Source of the DNA: Gulosibacter massiliensis
GTDB lineage: Bacteria; Actinomycetota; Actinomycetes; Actinomycetales; Microbacteriaceae
Direction: 5' to 3'
NCBI GenBank assembly: GCA_943325745.2
Contig: CALPQP020000057.1
Span: forward strand, 1-5,674
Length of the DNA stretch: 5,674 nt
The notes beneath the pieces are model-generated. The model was not told the DNA's origin. It worked only from the letters and a program-made list of their open reading frames with translations, and searched no databases. Shown in pieces: positions 1 through 5,674 of the stretch (position 1 is the stretch's first letter; each line of letters starts with the position of its first letter). The position numbers were made by a program, and so were the translations under genes.

Positions 1-96
1 ATCAATTTACGCCCCCATTCGGTTCGCGTGCCCTCCTGAAGCGGTGCTGGTAACCCTGCGGGCAAAAGACATCGGGTACGCTTAAGCCATAAGTTA

Positions 97-173
97 CGGG
101 GTGTGGCGCAGCTTGGTAGCGCGCGTCGTTCGGGACGACGAGGTCGCAGGTTCAAATCCTGTTACCCCGACCA
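97..173 (+). tRNA. tRNA-Pro, anticodon CGG, CCA encoded
   Basis: This is a complete 77-nt cloverleaf. The acceptor stem CGGGGTG pairs with TACCCCG, with one G-T wobble. The D-arm is GCGC/GCGC. The anticodon stem CGTCG/CGACG encloses the loop TTCGGGA, which places CGG at the anticodon and so reads the proline codon CCG. The T-arm is GCAGG-TTCAAAT-CCTGT with one wobble. The 3' end is ACCA, so CCA is genome-encoded. It is the only plus-strand gene I support here. It is followed at once by a strong terminator, so it is probably transcribed alone. I could not find a convincing -35/-10 pair upstream; TACGCT at 77-82 is a weak -10 candidate without a good -35. Confidence 0.97.
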
Positions 174-213
174 ATGATTTAGGGTCGCCGTTCGGCGGCC
201 CTAAATCATTTTT
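174..213 (+). terminator. Intrinsic terminator of tRNA-Pro
   Basis: A near-perfect stem of 16 bp begins right after the tRNA CCA end. ATGATTTAGGG (174-184) pairs with CCCTAAATCAT (199-209), then a T-G wobble and CGCC/GGCG close a GTTC loop at 190-193. It ends in a run of five T (209-213). This is a textbook rho-independent terminator for the plus strand. Read on the minus strand, the stem is followed by GGTCGGGG rather than a T run, so it is not an obvious bidirectional terminator for the convergent pncA transcript. Confidence 0.93.
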
Positions 214-355
214 CCGGGACAACAGGTGGGGCCCCATCGCGTCGGTTACGGGCAACCGCACCCTCGCTCTATGCCAAACCAACCTCGACAACTCGCGGTT
301 GACCGTCCGTGCCGATGGGGTTTACCCCGAGAAAGTTGTGGCTTGCCGAAAGTTA

Positions 356-928
356 TTAGGAAAAACGGATGTCGACCCCCGCCGCCAACATCTCTGCGAC
401 CGCGGCAATCGTCGTGGCCGGGGCCACGCCGACACACAGATCCACCAACACAGTCGCGGTGTAGCCCTTCGCGATTGCGTCGAGAGCGGTGGCCCGAACG
501 CAGTGGTCGGTTGCGATTCCGACGATGTCGAGGTGCTTGGCCTTCACCTTTCGAAGCACGTCATCCAGTGACGCGCCTCCGGGGGTTTTTCCCTCGAAAG
601 CGGAATAGGAGGGCTGTCCGTCCCCCTTGTAAATTTGAATATCAATGAGCTCCAATTCCAGCGCTGGGTTGTATGCCGAACCGGTCGTGCCCTGGACACA
701 ATGTCGCGGCCAGGTGGTCACCATGTCGGGCTTTACCGCGAAGTGCCCGCCGTTGTCTCCGTCGGGTGAGTGCCAATCGCGTGACGCGATGACGCGCGAG
801 TAGCGCGATTTGTGTGCGCGAATATGCGCCGTGATCGACGCAGCGGTGACATTTCCGCCCTTGACCCCGAGCGACCCACCTTCCGTGAAATCGTTCTGAA
901 GGTCGACGACGATAAGGACGTTAGTCAT
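356..928 (-). CDS. pncA: Nicotinamidase (pyrazinamidase-type), PncA
   Basis: PncA is a 190-aa cytoplasmic enzyme of the cysteine-hydrolase (isochorismatase-like) fold. It hydrolyses nicotinamide to nicotinate and ammonia in the NAD salvage pathway; members also convert pyrazinamide to pyrazinoic acid. The catalytic triad is visible as Asp9 (VVDLQNDF), Lys101 (IYKGD) and Cys143 (IATDHCVRAT). Metal ligands match the family: Asp51 and His53 (RDWH), His62 (GGHF) and His76 (WPRHC). The Ile138-Ala139 pair just before the nucleophile is where the family has its cis peptide bond. Length is close to the mycobacterial enzyme (about 186 aa). The ATG start places Asp9 where expected. The gene begins 6 nt after the upstream carboxypeptidase stop and in the same frame; the only Shine-Dalgarno-like sequence, AGGA, overlaps that stop and sits just 4 nt from ATG, so expression by termination-reinitiation is likely. 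The stop is TAA. No T-rich terminator follows. Confidence 0.96.
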   Translation of the reverse strand: MTNVLIVVDLQNDFTEGGSLGVKGGNVTAASITAHIRAHKSRYSRVIASRDWHSPDGDNGGHFAVKPDMVTTWPRHCVQGTTGSAYNPALELELIDIQIYKGDGQPSYSAFEGKTPGGASLDDVLRKVKAKHLDIVGIATDHCVRATALDAIAKGYTATVLVDLCVGVAPATTIAAVAEMLAAGVDIRFS

Positions 929-934
929 GATTTC

Positions 935-2335
935 CTAGAACGGCGCGAGGTTCGTACCACAGGAATAAATCCTTGCGACAAGTTGGTCTATCGCGGGGAT
1001 GGCGGTCGCGTCGACCTCGCCTCGAGCGACAACCACAAAAGAGAGCCGTCCATCGTTTTCGGTGTCAATCTGACCGGCGAGTGAGTAGACGCCGGAAATC
1101 CAGCCGGTTTTCGCGACAACGTGTTCGCGCGCAACCTCCGCATCACCGACGAAGCGAGTGGCGAGCGTTCCCGATCGACCCGCGATCGGGAGAGCGTCAC
1201 CGATGGCGGCGAGCGTTTCGTCGCCGTAGAAAATCTGTTGGACGAGCTCGACCATAGCGCGAGGCGGGATCAGGTCGCTCGCAGATTCGCCCGAACCATC
1301 GACGAATGTGCCCCCGGTCATGTCCACACCGTGTTTTATGAGGGAACCGAGCACGAGTTGTTGGATCGAATCGGACCCTCCGTCGGATCCCACACTGACC
1401 GAGGATGCGCGCATGAGAAATTCCGCCAGTGTGTTATCTGAGTACAGCAGCATCTGGGGGATGAGTTCGGACACGGGGGCGGATGTGACGGACGCAAGTT
1501 CTACAGCGTTGCTCGGCGCGCTTTGATAGTCGATTTCAACGTCGACGTCGCCATTTCCTGCCTCTTGCAGCGCCGAAACAAACGCGTCCGCCGCACGGCC
1601 TGCCGGATCAGTCGAGCGAGGACTCGTCTGCTGGCTTGGGTTTGCGCGGTCACCGTCGACCATAAAGGGAACGATTCGAGGTTGGTATCCGATAGTCCGT
1701 TCCGACTCAGGCCAGGTTGGATGCCACGCGTCGTCGATAGGGAACATGGAAAGGTCAATCAAGACCCGCGTAATCGTCGGGCTTTCTGGGTGCTCAGCCT
1801 GATAAGAGCTCACCGTCTCACTGGCGAGTTCGGTGATGCTCGCCGAACCAGTGTAAACAGACGATGCTCCTGCACGGAGCGTGGGGTCGCCACCGCCAAT
1901 CACGATGATGGTCCCCGCCGTTGAACCGTCGACTACCCGCGTTGTGAGTCGCCCGTCTTGTCCGAGAGTGTCGAGGGCCACCGCGGCGGTGATAACCTTC
2001 ATGACGCTCCCCATCGGTATGGGATCGTGAGCATTGTTTGTGAGCAATCGGTTTCCGGACTCATCAAATACAACGACGGTTTGTGTGCCGAGCACGGGAT
2101 TATTCATTTCGCTGCCCACCGAACAGGTTCGAACTGCCGACGCGCCGACTGGCTCGTCGGGCACCGGTCGAGGGACTGCTGTCGGCTCAGCTAACGGGGT
2201 TGCCGACCCTGCTGGTAGAAAGTAGCCAGCCGCAAATGACGCGCCGGATACGAGGACCCCGACTATTCCGAGGACGAGAAGAGGGTTGCGAGAACGTCGG
2301 GGTGAGGCTGAAGAATCTGGGGTGTCGGCTTGCAA
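935..2335 (-). CDS. dacB: D-alanyl-D-alanine carboxypeptidase/endopeptidase, PBP4 (peptidase S13) family
   Basis: This is a 466-aa low-molecular-weight penicillin-binding protein acting outside the membrane. The family removes the terminal D-Ala from peptidoglycan stem peptides and cuts peptide cross-links. An N-terminal hydrophobic segment (about 18-40) after an Arg-rich stretch is a signal anchor or signal peptide, followed by an Ala/Pro-rich linker (41-66). All three active-site motifs are present: SxxK at Ser110-Lys113 (GSVMK), SxN at Ser299-Asn301 (YSDNT) and KTG at 409-411 (AKTGW). Also seen are the S13-typical GGGDPTL (147-153), FVDGSGES (344-351) and AGRSGTL (385-391). The spacing from SxxK to SxN (189 residues) is shorter than I recall for E. 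coli PBP4 or Actinomadura R39 (about 245-250), so the inserted domains are reduced. The only cysteines are Cys71 and Cys459. The start is TTG, chosen because GAGAGGAG lies 7 nt upstream. tRNA-Thr lies 33 nt upstream and pncA 6 nt downstream, so cotranscription is likely. Confidence 0.93.
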   Translation of the reverse strand: MQADTPDSSASPRRSRNPLLVLGIVGVLVSGASFAAGYFLPAGSATPLAEPTAVPRPVPDEPVGASAVRTCSVGSEMNNPVLGTQTVVVFDESGNRLLTNNAHDPIPMGSVMKVITAAVALDTLGQDGRLTTRVVDGSTAGTIIVIGGGDPTLRAGASSVYTGSASITELASETVSSYQAEHPESPTITRVLIDLSMFPIDDAWHPTWPESERTIGYQPRIVPFMVDGDRANPSQQTSPRSTDPAGRAADAFVSALQEAGNGDVDVEIDYQSAPSNAVELASVTSAPVSELIPQMLLYSDNTLAEFLMRASSVSVGSDGGSDSIQQLVLGSLIKHGVDMTGGTFVDGSGESASDLIPPRAMVELVQQIFYGDETLAAIGDALPIAGRSGTLATRFVGDAEVAREHVVAKTGWISGVYSLAGQIDTENDGRLSFVVVARGEVDATAIPAIDQLVARIYSCGTNLAPF

Positions 2336-2342
2336 CGATTCG

Positions 2343-2350
2343 CTCCTCTC
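2343..2350 (-). promoter_or_regulatory. Strong Shine-Dalgarno fixing the TTG start of dacB
   Basis: On the minus strand GAGAGGAG ends 7 nt before TTG at 2335-2333. No ATG or GTG with comparable support lies nearby, so this site decides the start. Its 5' end lies inside one arm of the inverted repeat that flanks tRNA-Thr, so folding or processing of the tRNA precursor could affect ribosome access (inference). Confidence 0.8.
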
Positions 2351-2454
2351 TGGTGGGTGACGATTCCGAGCCGACTACGAGGTTCGAACTCGTGACCTTC
2401 TGTTTACAAGACAGATGCTCTACCAGCTGAGCTAAGTCGGCGACGTCACCAGAG
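2348..2454 (-). repeat. 11-bp inverted repeat clamping tRNA-Thr
   Basis: On the plus strand the left arm is CTCTGGTGGGTGACG (2348-2362) and the right arm is CGTCACCAGAG (2444-2454). The reverse complement of the right arm is CTCTGGTGACG, identical to the left arm except for one extra GGTG in the left arm. In the minus-strand RNA, the tRNA leader and trailer would therefore form an 11-bp stem with a 4-nt bulge. It is separated from the acceptor stem by 2 nt on the 5' side and 6 nt plus the discriminator base on the 3' side. The pairing is seen directly; a role in precursor processing is inference. Confidence 0.7.
2369..2441 (-). tRNA. tRNA-Thr, anticodon UGU, CCA not encoded
   Basis: This is a complete 73-nt cloverleaf read on the minus strand. 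The acceptor stem is GCCGACT/AGTCGGC with no mismatch. The D-arm is GCTC/GAGC. The anticodon stem TCTGT/ACAGA holds the loop CTTGTAA, giving anticodon TGT for the threonine codon ACA. The T-arm is ACGAG-TTCGAAC-CTCGT. The discriminator base is T, and the next three bases are CGG, so CCA must be added after transcription, unlike the tRNA-Pro in this window. It lies 39 nt after the DsbA-like gene and 33 nt before dacB, all on the same strand, with no U-tract terminator on either side, so it probably rides on a transcript shared with protein-coding genes. Confidence 0.97.
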
Positions 2455-2480
2455 TACCAAGTGACCTCTGTTGCTGAAGG

Positions 2481-3362
2481 CTACTGTTGCACGCCTGCGG
2501 CGGTCAAAACAGCGCGAAGGAACTCTTCCACACTGAATTGCGGTGTCGCGGTCGGGTCGTAGGACGGGTTGAATTGCATGCCGTTAATCACGATTGTCGG
2601 GGTTCCTGTCACTCCCTCGAATTTCTTGTCCTTGTTGTTGATCGCGATGTCTCCGCTAATCGCGCGTTCAGTGCTCGCCTTGACCCAGTCCTCGAATTGC
2701 AGGTCGTTGATACACGCCTCGACCTTTGGACCGGCCCCGGATTGGGTCGCAAATCCGATGAGTTCCTCGTCTGTCCAACCGGGAGTGTCTTCCTGCGGCT
2801 GGTTGTCGAAGAGAGCGTTGTGGAAGTTCAAAAAGCTATCGGGGTAATCATTCGCCACACATGCCGCGGCGTTCGCTGCACGTAGTGAGTACTGAGTCCC
2901 CTGTGAACGGTTTGTCAAGATTGCAATAGGGTGAATCTCGATCGTCGCGGCACCACGCGCAAGAAGGTCGGCAATCGCCTCCTTGTTCGCCTCTTCGAAC
3001 TGACGGCAAATCGGGCACAGGTAGTCGACATACAGTGTGATATCGACGACTCCCGCGTCGTTCGCGGGGCTCGCCACGGGGCTCGCGTCGGAAGGGTTTG
3101 CTGGCGTCGGTACAGCAACGTTTCCGGTAGAAATCTTGATTCCGTCGCTCTGCATGTTGAGCGGCCCCGGGCCTGCGGGCTGAAATGCGGTGAGAATGAC
3201 GGCAGTCAAGGCACCGATAACAGCAAGCGCCAAGACGCCGAGTCCCAATTGGACAAAAATACGGTTCCGCTTTTCGCGCGAACTTCCCGCCAAGCGCATT
3301 TTTTGCGCCTTCTCGCGGGCGAGCTCGCGGGCTTCGTTTCGGCTGGGTCGTTGTGCGTTCAT
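2481..3362 (-). CDS. Membrane-anchored DsbA-like thioredoxin-fold oxidoreductase
   Basis: This 293-aa protein has an extracytoplasmic thioredoxin/DsbA-like domain (Thioredoxin_4-type). It probably forms or rearranges disulfides in exported proteins. A basic, charged N-terminus (about 1-34) is cytoplasmic. It is followed by one hydrophobic helix (about 36-59), a Pro/Ala/Ser-rich linker (about 60-103) and the catalytic domain. The active site is CPIC at 116-119 after a typical YVDYLCP strand. The cis-proline loop is GTPT (Pro255). Two more cysteines, Cys168 and Cys217, could form a structural disulfide as in other actinobacterial DsbA homologues. I chose ATG at 3362 because AGGAAG lies 8 nt upstream. 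A TTG two codons earlier (3368) is possible but only 2 nt from that site. The stop is TAG. A candidate promoter lies upstream, and tRNA-Thr and dacB follow on the same strand. Whether it is an oxidase or an isomerase cannot be told from sequence, and I give no gene symbol. Confidence 0.9.
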   Translation of the reverse strand: MNAQRPSRNEARELAREKAQKMRLAGSSREKRNRIFVQLGLGVLALAVIGALTAVILTAFQPAGPGPLNMQSDGIKISTGNVAVPTPANPSDASPVASPANDAGVVDITLYVDYLCPICRQFEEANKEAIADLLARGAATIEIHPIAILTNRSQGTQYSLRAANAAACVANDYPDSFLNFHNALFDNQPQEDTPGWTDEELIGFATQSGAGPKVEACINDLQFEDWVKASTERAISGDIAINNKDKKFEGVTGTPTIVINGMQFNPSYDPTATPQFSVEEFLRAVLTAAGVQQ

Positions 3363-3370
3363 TGACAAAT

Positions 3371-3376
3371 CTTCCT
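3371..3376 (-). promoter_or_regulatory. Shine-Dalgarno deciding the start of the DsbA-like gene
   Basis: On the minus strand AGGAAG lies 8 nt before the ATG at 3362-3360 and only 2 nt before an in-frame TTG at 3368-3366. The normal spacing favours the ATG, so the protein is 293 rather than 295 residues. Confidence 0.6.
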
Positions 3377-3419
3377 GACTTCCGTGCGACGAATGCGCAA
3401 TGTGCGTGATAGCCTCCCT

Positions 3420-3447
3420 AGTTTAGCGCGCAAGTCCGTTTCGGCAA
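3420..3447 (-). promoter_or_regulatory. Candidate sigma-70-type promoter for the DsbA-like gene
   Basis: In the 113-nt gap after rlmB the minus strand carries TTGCCG (3447-3442) as a -35, a 16-nt spacer, and TAAACT (3425-3420) as a -10. This would give a leader of about 50 nt before the ATG. An alternative overlapping pair, TTGCGC and TATCAC, lies slightly downstream. The gap and this pair suggest that the DsbA-like, tRNA-Thr, dacB and pncA group can start independently of cysS-rlmB. It rests on consensus matching only. Confidence 0.35.
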
Positions 3448-3481
3448 TTCGTGCTTCCCTTCGGTTGCGCTCGCCGCTCTG

Positions 3482-4480
3482 CTAACGAGTTCCGACCAAT
3501 GCCAATCGACGCATGGCGATTTCATAGAGCGTGATGGATGTGGCAATTCCGGCATTGAGTGACTCGGTGGCCGTGCCGATCGGAATCGACACGATGACGT
3601 CGCAATTCTCGGTGACGAGCCGAGATAAGCCCTTCCCCTCGCTTCCGACGACGATGAGCAACGGGCGATCCGCAATGTCGATCTGCGGCAATGACATGTC
3701 CCCATCACCATCGAGACCGATGACAAAGACTCCGCGTTCCTTGAAGTTCTTGATCGCCTGGTTGAGATTCGATGCCATCGCAACCGGAAGCCTCGCCGCT
3801 GCACCGGCAGACGTTTTCCACGCTGCCGCAGTGACCCCCACGCTGCGGCGTTGCGGCACGATGATTCCGTGTCCACCAAAAGCGGCGGCAGATCGAATGA
3901 TGGCGCCGAGGTTGCGGGGGTCGGTCACGCCGTCCAGAGCAACAAACAGCGGGGTTTGTCCGCGAGCTTCGACGGCGTCAAGCAGTTCGAGCGGGTGGCT
4001 GTAGGCATACGGAGGAACCGCCAACGCGATACCCTGATGCACCGAATTCTCGCCACACAAGCGGTCCATCTCGGGACGCATGATCTCGAGTATCGCGATG
4101 CCCTTTTTTGTGGCGAGCGAGAGTGTCTCTTTGACACGATCGTCGAATTCGACCCGCGAGGCGATGTACAGGGTGGTTGCCGGAACGTTCGTGCGAAGCG
4201 CTTCCAAGACGGAGTTACGGCCGTTGATGATTTCGTTGTCGCTGTCCTTGCCTCGACGAACGGTCTTCTGAGGGGCCTTCGAGCCCGTCTTCCCAAAACG
4301 TTCGCGGGCTTCAGTCAGTCGATCTTGCGCAATCTTGCGCTTCCCCGCGGGATGCCAGGTGCGGTCCTCGGCTTTGGGCGTGGGTCCTTTGCCTTCGAGG
4401 GAACGGCGCTGTTTACCACCGGATCCCTTGAGTGGGCCTTTTTTGGCTTTTGCGGCTCCTGGTCGTCCTGGCTTAACCAT
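3482..4480 (-). CDS. rlmB: 23S rRNA 2'-O-ribose guanosine methyltransferase, RlmB/TrmH (SPOUT) family
   Basis: The 332-aa protein is a cytoplasmic SPOUT-class enzyme that uses S-adenosylmethionine to methylate a ribose 2'-OH. By family it acts on the 23S rRNA guanosine equivalent to E. coli G2251. The first ~83 residues are a Lys/Arg/Gly/Pro-rich, probably disordered RNA-binding tail. A substrate-binding domain begins at [11 protein letters not shown] (85-95). The three SPOUT motifs follow: motif 1 at about 185-202 ([12 protein letters not shown], with Asn190 and Arg196), motif 2 at 278-284 (VGSEGKG) and motif 3 at 307-315 (SLNAGIATS). The knotted C-terminal domain is complete. The ATG overlaps the last codons of cysS by 8 nt and is preceded by GGAG 8 nt upstream inside cysS, which points to translational coupling. 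Next to cysS, RlmB is the usual assignment in actinobacteria. The exact target nucleotide is inferred from family, since related TrmH-type enzymes modify other sites. Confidence 0.93.
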   Translation of the reverse strand: MVKPGRPGAAKAKKGPLKGSGGKQRRSLEGKGPTPKAEDRTWHPAGKRKIAQDRLTEARERFGKTGSKAPQKTVRRGKDSDNEIINGRNSVLEALRTNVPATTLYIASRVEFDDRVKETLSLATKKGIAILEIMRPEMDRLCGENSVHQGIALAVPPYAYSHPLELLDAVEARGQTPLFVALDGVTDPRNLGAIIRSAAAFGGHGIIVPQRRSVGVTAAAWKTSAGAAARLPVAMASNLNQAIKNFKERGVFVIGLDGDGDMSLPQIDIADRPLLIVVGSEGKGLSRLVTENCDVIVSIPIGTATESLNAGIATSITLYEIAMRRLALVGTR

Positions 4481-5674
4481 TGTTGATACTCCATCGGGTT
4501 GTGTCGGCGCCGTCTTCTAGCGTGATTCCCGCGGCGTCGATATCGTCGCGAATCCTGTCGGCTGTCAGCCAATCTTTGTCCGCACGGGCGCGGTTGCGTT
4601 CGGTAATCAGCCGATCAATGAGCATTCCCAGCGCCTCGTGGGTCGCGTCGTTGGAGTCTGTCGTGACAGTCAGTCCAAGCACATTCACCATCGCCGCGAC
4701 TTCGTTGGCACGCGCGAGAATCGCGGCATCGTCCGATGCATCGAGCGCGGTGTTCCCCGCGCGAACAGTGTCGTGCAACACCGCCAGCGCGGCTGGAACA
4801 GCGAGGTCATCATCCATGGCGGCGGCGAATGCGTCGGGAACTTCAGGGACGGAGACGACCAGGTCAGCGGTCCGCCGCGCAAACCCGCGAATTCGGTCCC
4901 ACGCGGCTGCGGCTTCCGCGAGCGACCCATCGTGGACGTCCATCGTCGAACGGTAATGCGGTGCGAGGAGGAAGTAGCGAGCCGTCGCCGAATCGGTCTG
5001 CGACAACAAATCATCGGCACCCATCACGTTTCCGACGGACTTAGACATCTTCTGCCCGTTCATCGTGACAAGACCGTTGTGAAGCCACGTAGTGGCGAAT
5101 TCGTCTCCGGCTGCGCGCGACTGGGCAAGCTCGTTCTCATGGTGCGGGAACCGGAGGTCAAGCCCACCACCATGAATGTCAAAACCAGACCCGAGATAGC
5201 GGGTTGCCATGGCGGAACACTCAATGTGCCAACCGGGCCGACCGGCGCCCCACGGGGATTCCCATGATGCGGTTGCGGGCTCGGAATCTTTACGGCCTTT
5301 CCACAGAGCGAAATCGCGGGGGTCTTTCTTCCCGCGCTCGGAATTGGCCTCATCCGATTCGACCTCGTCGGGCGACTGCCGCGTCAGTTGGCCGTAGTCC
5401 GGCCACGACGCGACAGAGAAATACACATCACCCGATCCATCCTCGGCGGCGTAGGCGTGCCCGCGGTCGATCAATCGAGCAATGAGCGCAATCATGTCCC
5501 CGATGTGGCCCGTCGCGCGCGGCTCTGCGGTCGGGGGCAGGATTCCCAGTGCCGACGCTGCGGTGTCAAACTCGCGCTCGATGCGGGCGGCGAGCGCCCA
5601 CCACTCTTCTGCACCGCCGACCGCGAGAATCTTGTCGTCAATATCGGTGACGTTTCGGACGAGCGTCACGGTGA
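4473..5674 (-). CDS. cysS: Cysteinyl-tRNA synthetase, partial (N-terminus beyond the window)
   Basis: About 399 C-terminal residues are present, and the reading frame stays open to the right edge. The GTG at 5669 is an internal valine ([13 protein letters not shown]), not a start. The missing part should be about 60-75 residues, including the HIGH motif and one zinc cysteine. The enzyme charges tRNA-Cys with cysteine using ATP. Counting from the GTG at 5669 as residue 1, the other zinc ligands are Cys151 (HIECSA), His176 and Glu180 (PHHENE). The KMSKS signature is at 207-211. A helical tRNA-binding region follows, and the C-terminal segment ([16 protein letters not shown]) ends in a canonical CysRS manner. 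That tail argues against the shorter paralogue MshC, the mycothiol ligase. It ends in TAA, overlapping the rlmB start by 8 nt. Confidence 0.96.
   Translation of the reverse strand, partial: TVTLVRNVTDIDDKILAVGGAEEWWALAARIEREFDTAASALGILPPTAEPRATGHIGDMIALIARLIDRGHAYAAEDGSGDVYFSVASWPDYGQLTRQSPDEVESDEANSERGKKDPRDFALWKGRKDSEPATASWESPWGAGRPGWHIECSAMATRYLGSGFDIHGGGLDLRFPHHENELAQSRAAGDEFATTWLHNGLVTMNGQKMSKSVGNVMGADDLLSQTDSATARYFLLAPHYRSTMDVHDGSLAEAAAAWDRIRGFARRTADLVVSVPEVPDAFAAAMDDDLAVPAALAVLHDTVRAGNTALDASDDAAILARANEVAAMVNVLGLTVTTDSNDATHEALGMLIDRLITERNRARADKDWLTADRIRDDIDAAGITLEDGADTTRWSINNG

Noticed and set aside
2..85. Plus-strand frame open from the left edge for 27 codons, ending in TAA just before tRNA-Pro
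   Set aside because: It could be the C-terminus of an upstream gene, but 27 codons without a stop is expected by chance at this GC content, and no family motif is recognisable.
71..96. Promoter for tRNA-Pro with TACGCT (77-82) as a -10
   Set aside because: No acceptable -35 was found at 16-18 bp upstream, so the match is too weak to report as a feature.
94..291. Minus-strand open frame of 65 codons over tRNA-Pro, containing a VTGFEPATSSS-like string
   Set aside because: It is the antisense translation of the tRNA-Pro gene and its terminator, a well-known spurious protein pattern in databases.
101..571. 156-codon plus-strand open frame running from tRNA-Pro into the 3' part of pncA
   Set aside because: It starts inside a tRNA, crosses a strong terminator and overlaps pncA antisense.
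3851..4486. 211-codon plus-strand open frame opposite rlmB
   Set aside because: It is a shadow of rlmB. It has no recognisable domain and no supporting context, and long antisense frames are common at this base composition.
4638..5267. 209-codon plus-strand open frame opposite cysS
   Set aside because: It lies wholly antisense to conserved CysRS sequence including KMSKS, and its translation shows no domain-like features.
4473..5669. Possibility that the synthetase is MshC (mycothiol ligase) rather than CysRS
   Set aside because: The long helical C-terminal region and the CysRS-like tail, plus the direct link to rlmB, fit cysS better.

Overview
This window looks like ordinary chromosomal housekeeping DNA from an actinobacterium. 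The GC content is moderate to high by eye. The gene set includes a cysS-rlmB pair, an RlmB with a long basic N-terminal tail, and a membrane-anchored DsbA-like protein with an Ala/Pro-rich linker. A Microbacteriaceae-like host is my best guess. That guess comes from general gene content and protein style, not from a database match.

Layout. A plus-strand tRNA-Pro(CGG) with its own strong intrinsic terminator sits at the left edge (97-213). Everything else reads leftward on the minus strand. In transcription order these are cysS (5' end cut by the right window edge), rlmB (overlapping cysS by 8 nt), a membrane-anchored DsbA-like thioredoxin-fold protein behind a candidate promoter, tRNA-Thr(UGU), a D-Ala-D-Ala carboxypeptidase of the PBP4/S13 family (TTG start), and the nicotinamidase pncA, which starts 6 nt after the carboxypeptidase stop. 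The minus-strand cluster converges on tRNA-Pro across a spacer of about 140 nt (214-355). That spacer holds no convincing gene and no U-tract terminator for the minus strand.

How the genes work together. cysS and rlmB serve translation: charging tRNA-Cys and 2'-O-methylating 23S rRNA. The DsbA-like protein and the PBP4-type enzyme both act outside the membrane. The PBP4-type enzyme has exactly two cysteines, one at each end of its extracellular part, so it is a plausible disulfide-containing client of its neighbour. PncA recycles nicotinamide for NAD synthesis and has no obvious link to the envelope genes beyond shared transcription and probable translational coupling.

The most interesting non-coding signal is around tRNA-Thr. 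It is flanked by an 11-bp inverted repeat, interrupted on one side by a 4-nt GGTG duplication, that would clamp the tRNA leader to its trailer. The base of this stem abuts and slightly overlaps the Shine-Dalgarno sequence of the carboxypeptidase gene. I found no CRISPR array, insertion sequence, phage gene or clearly novel system.
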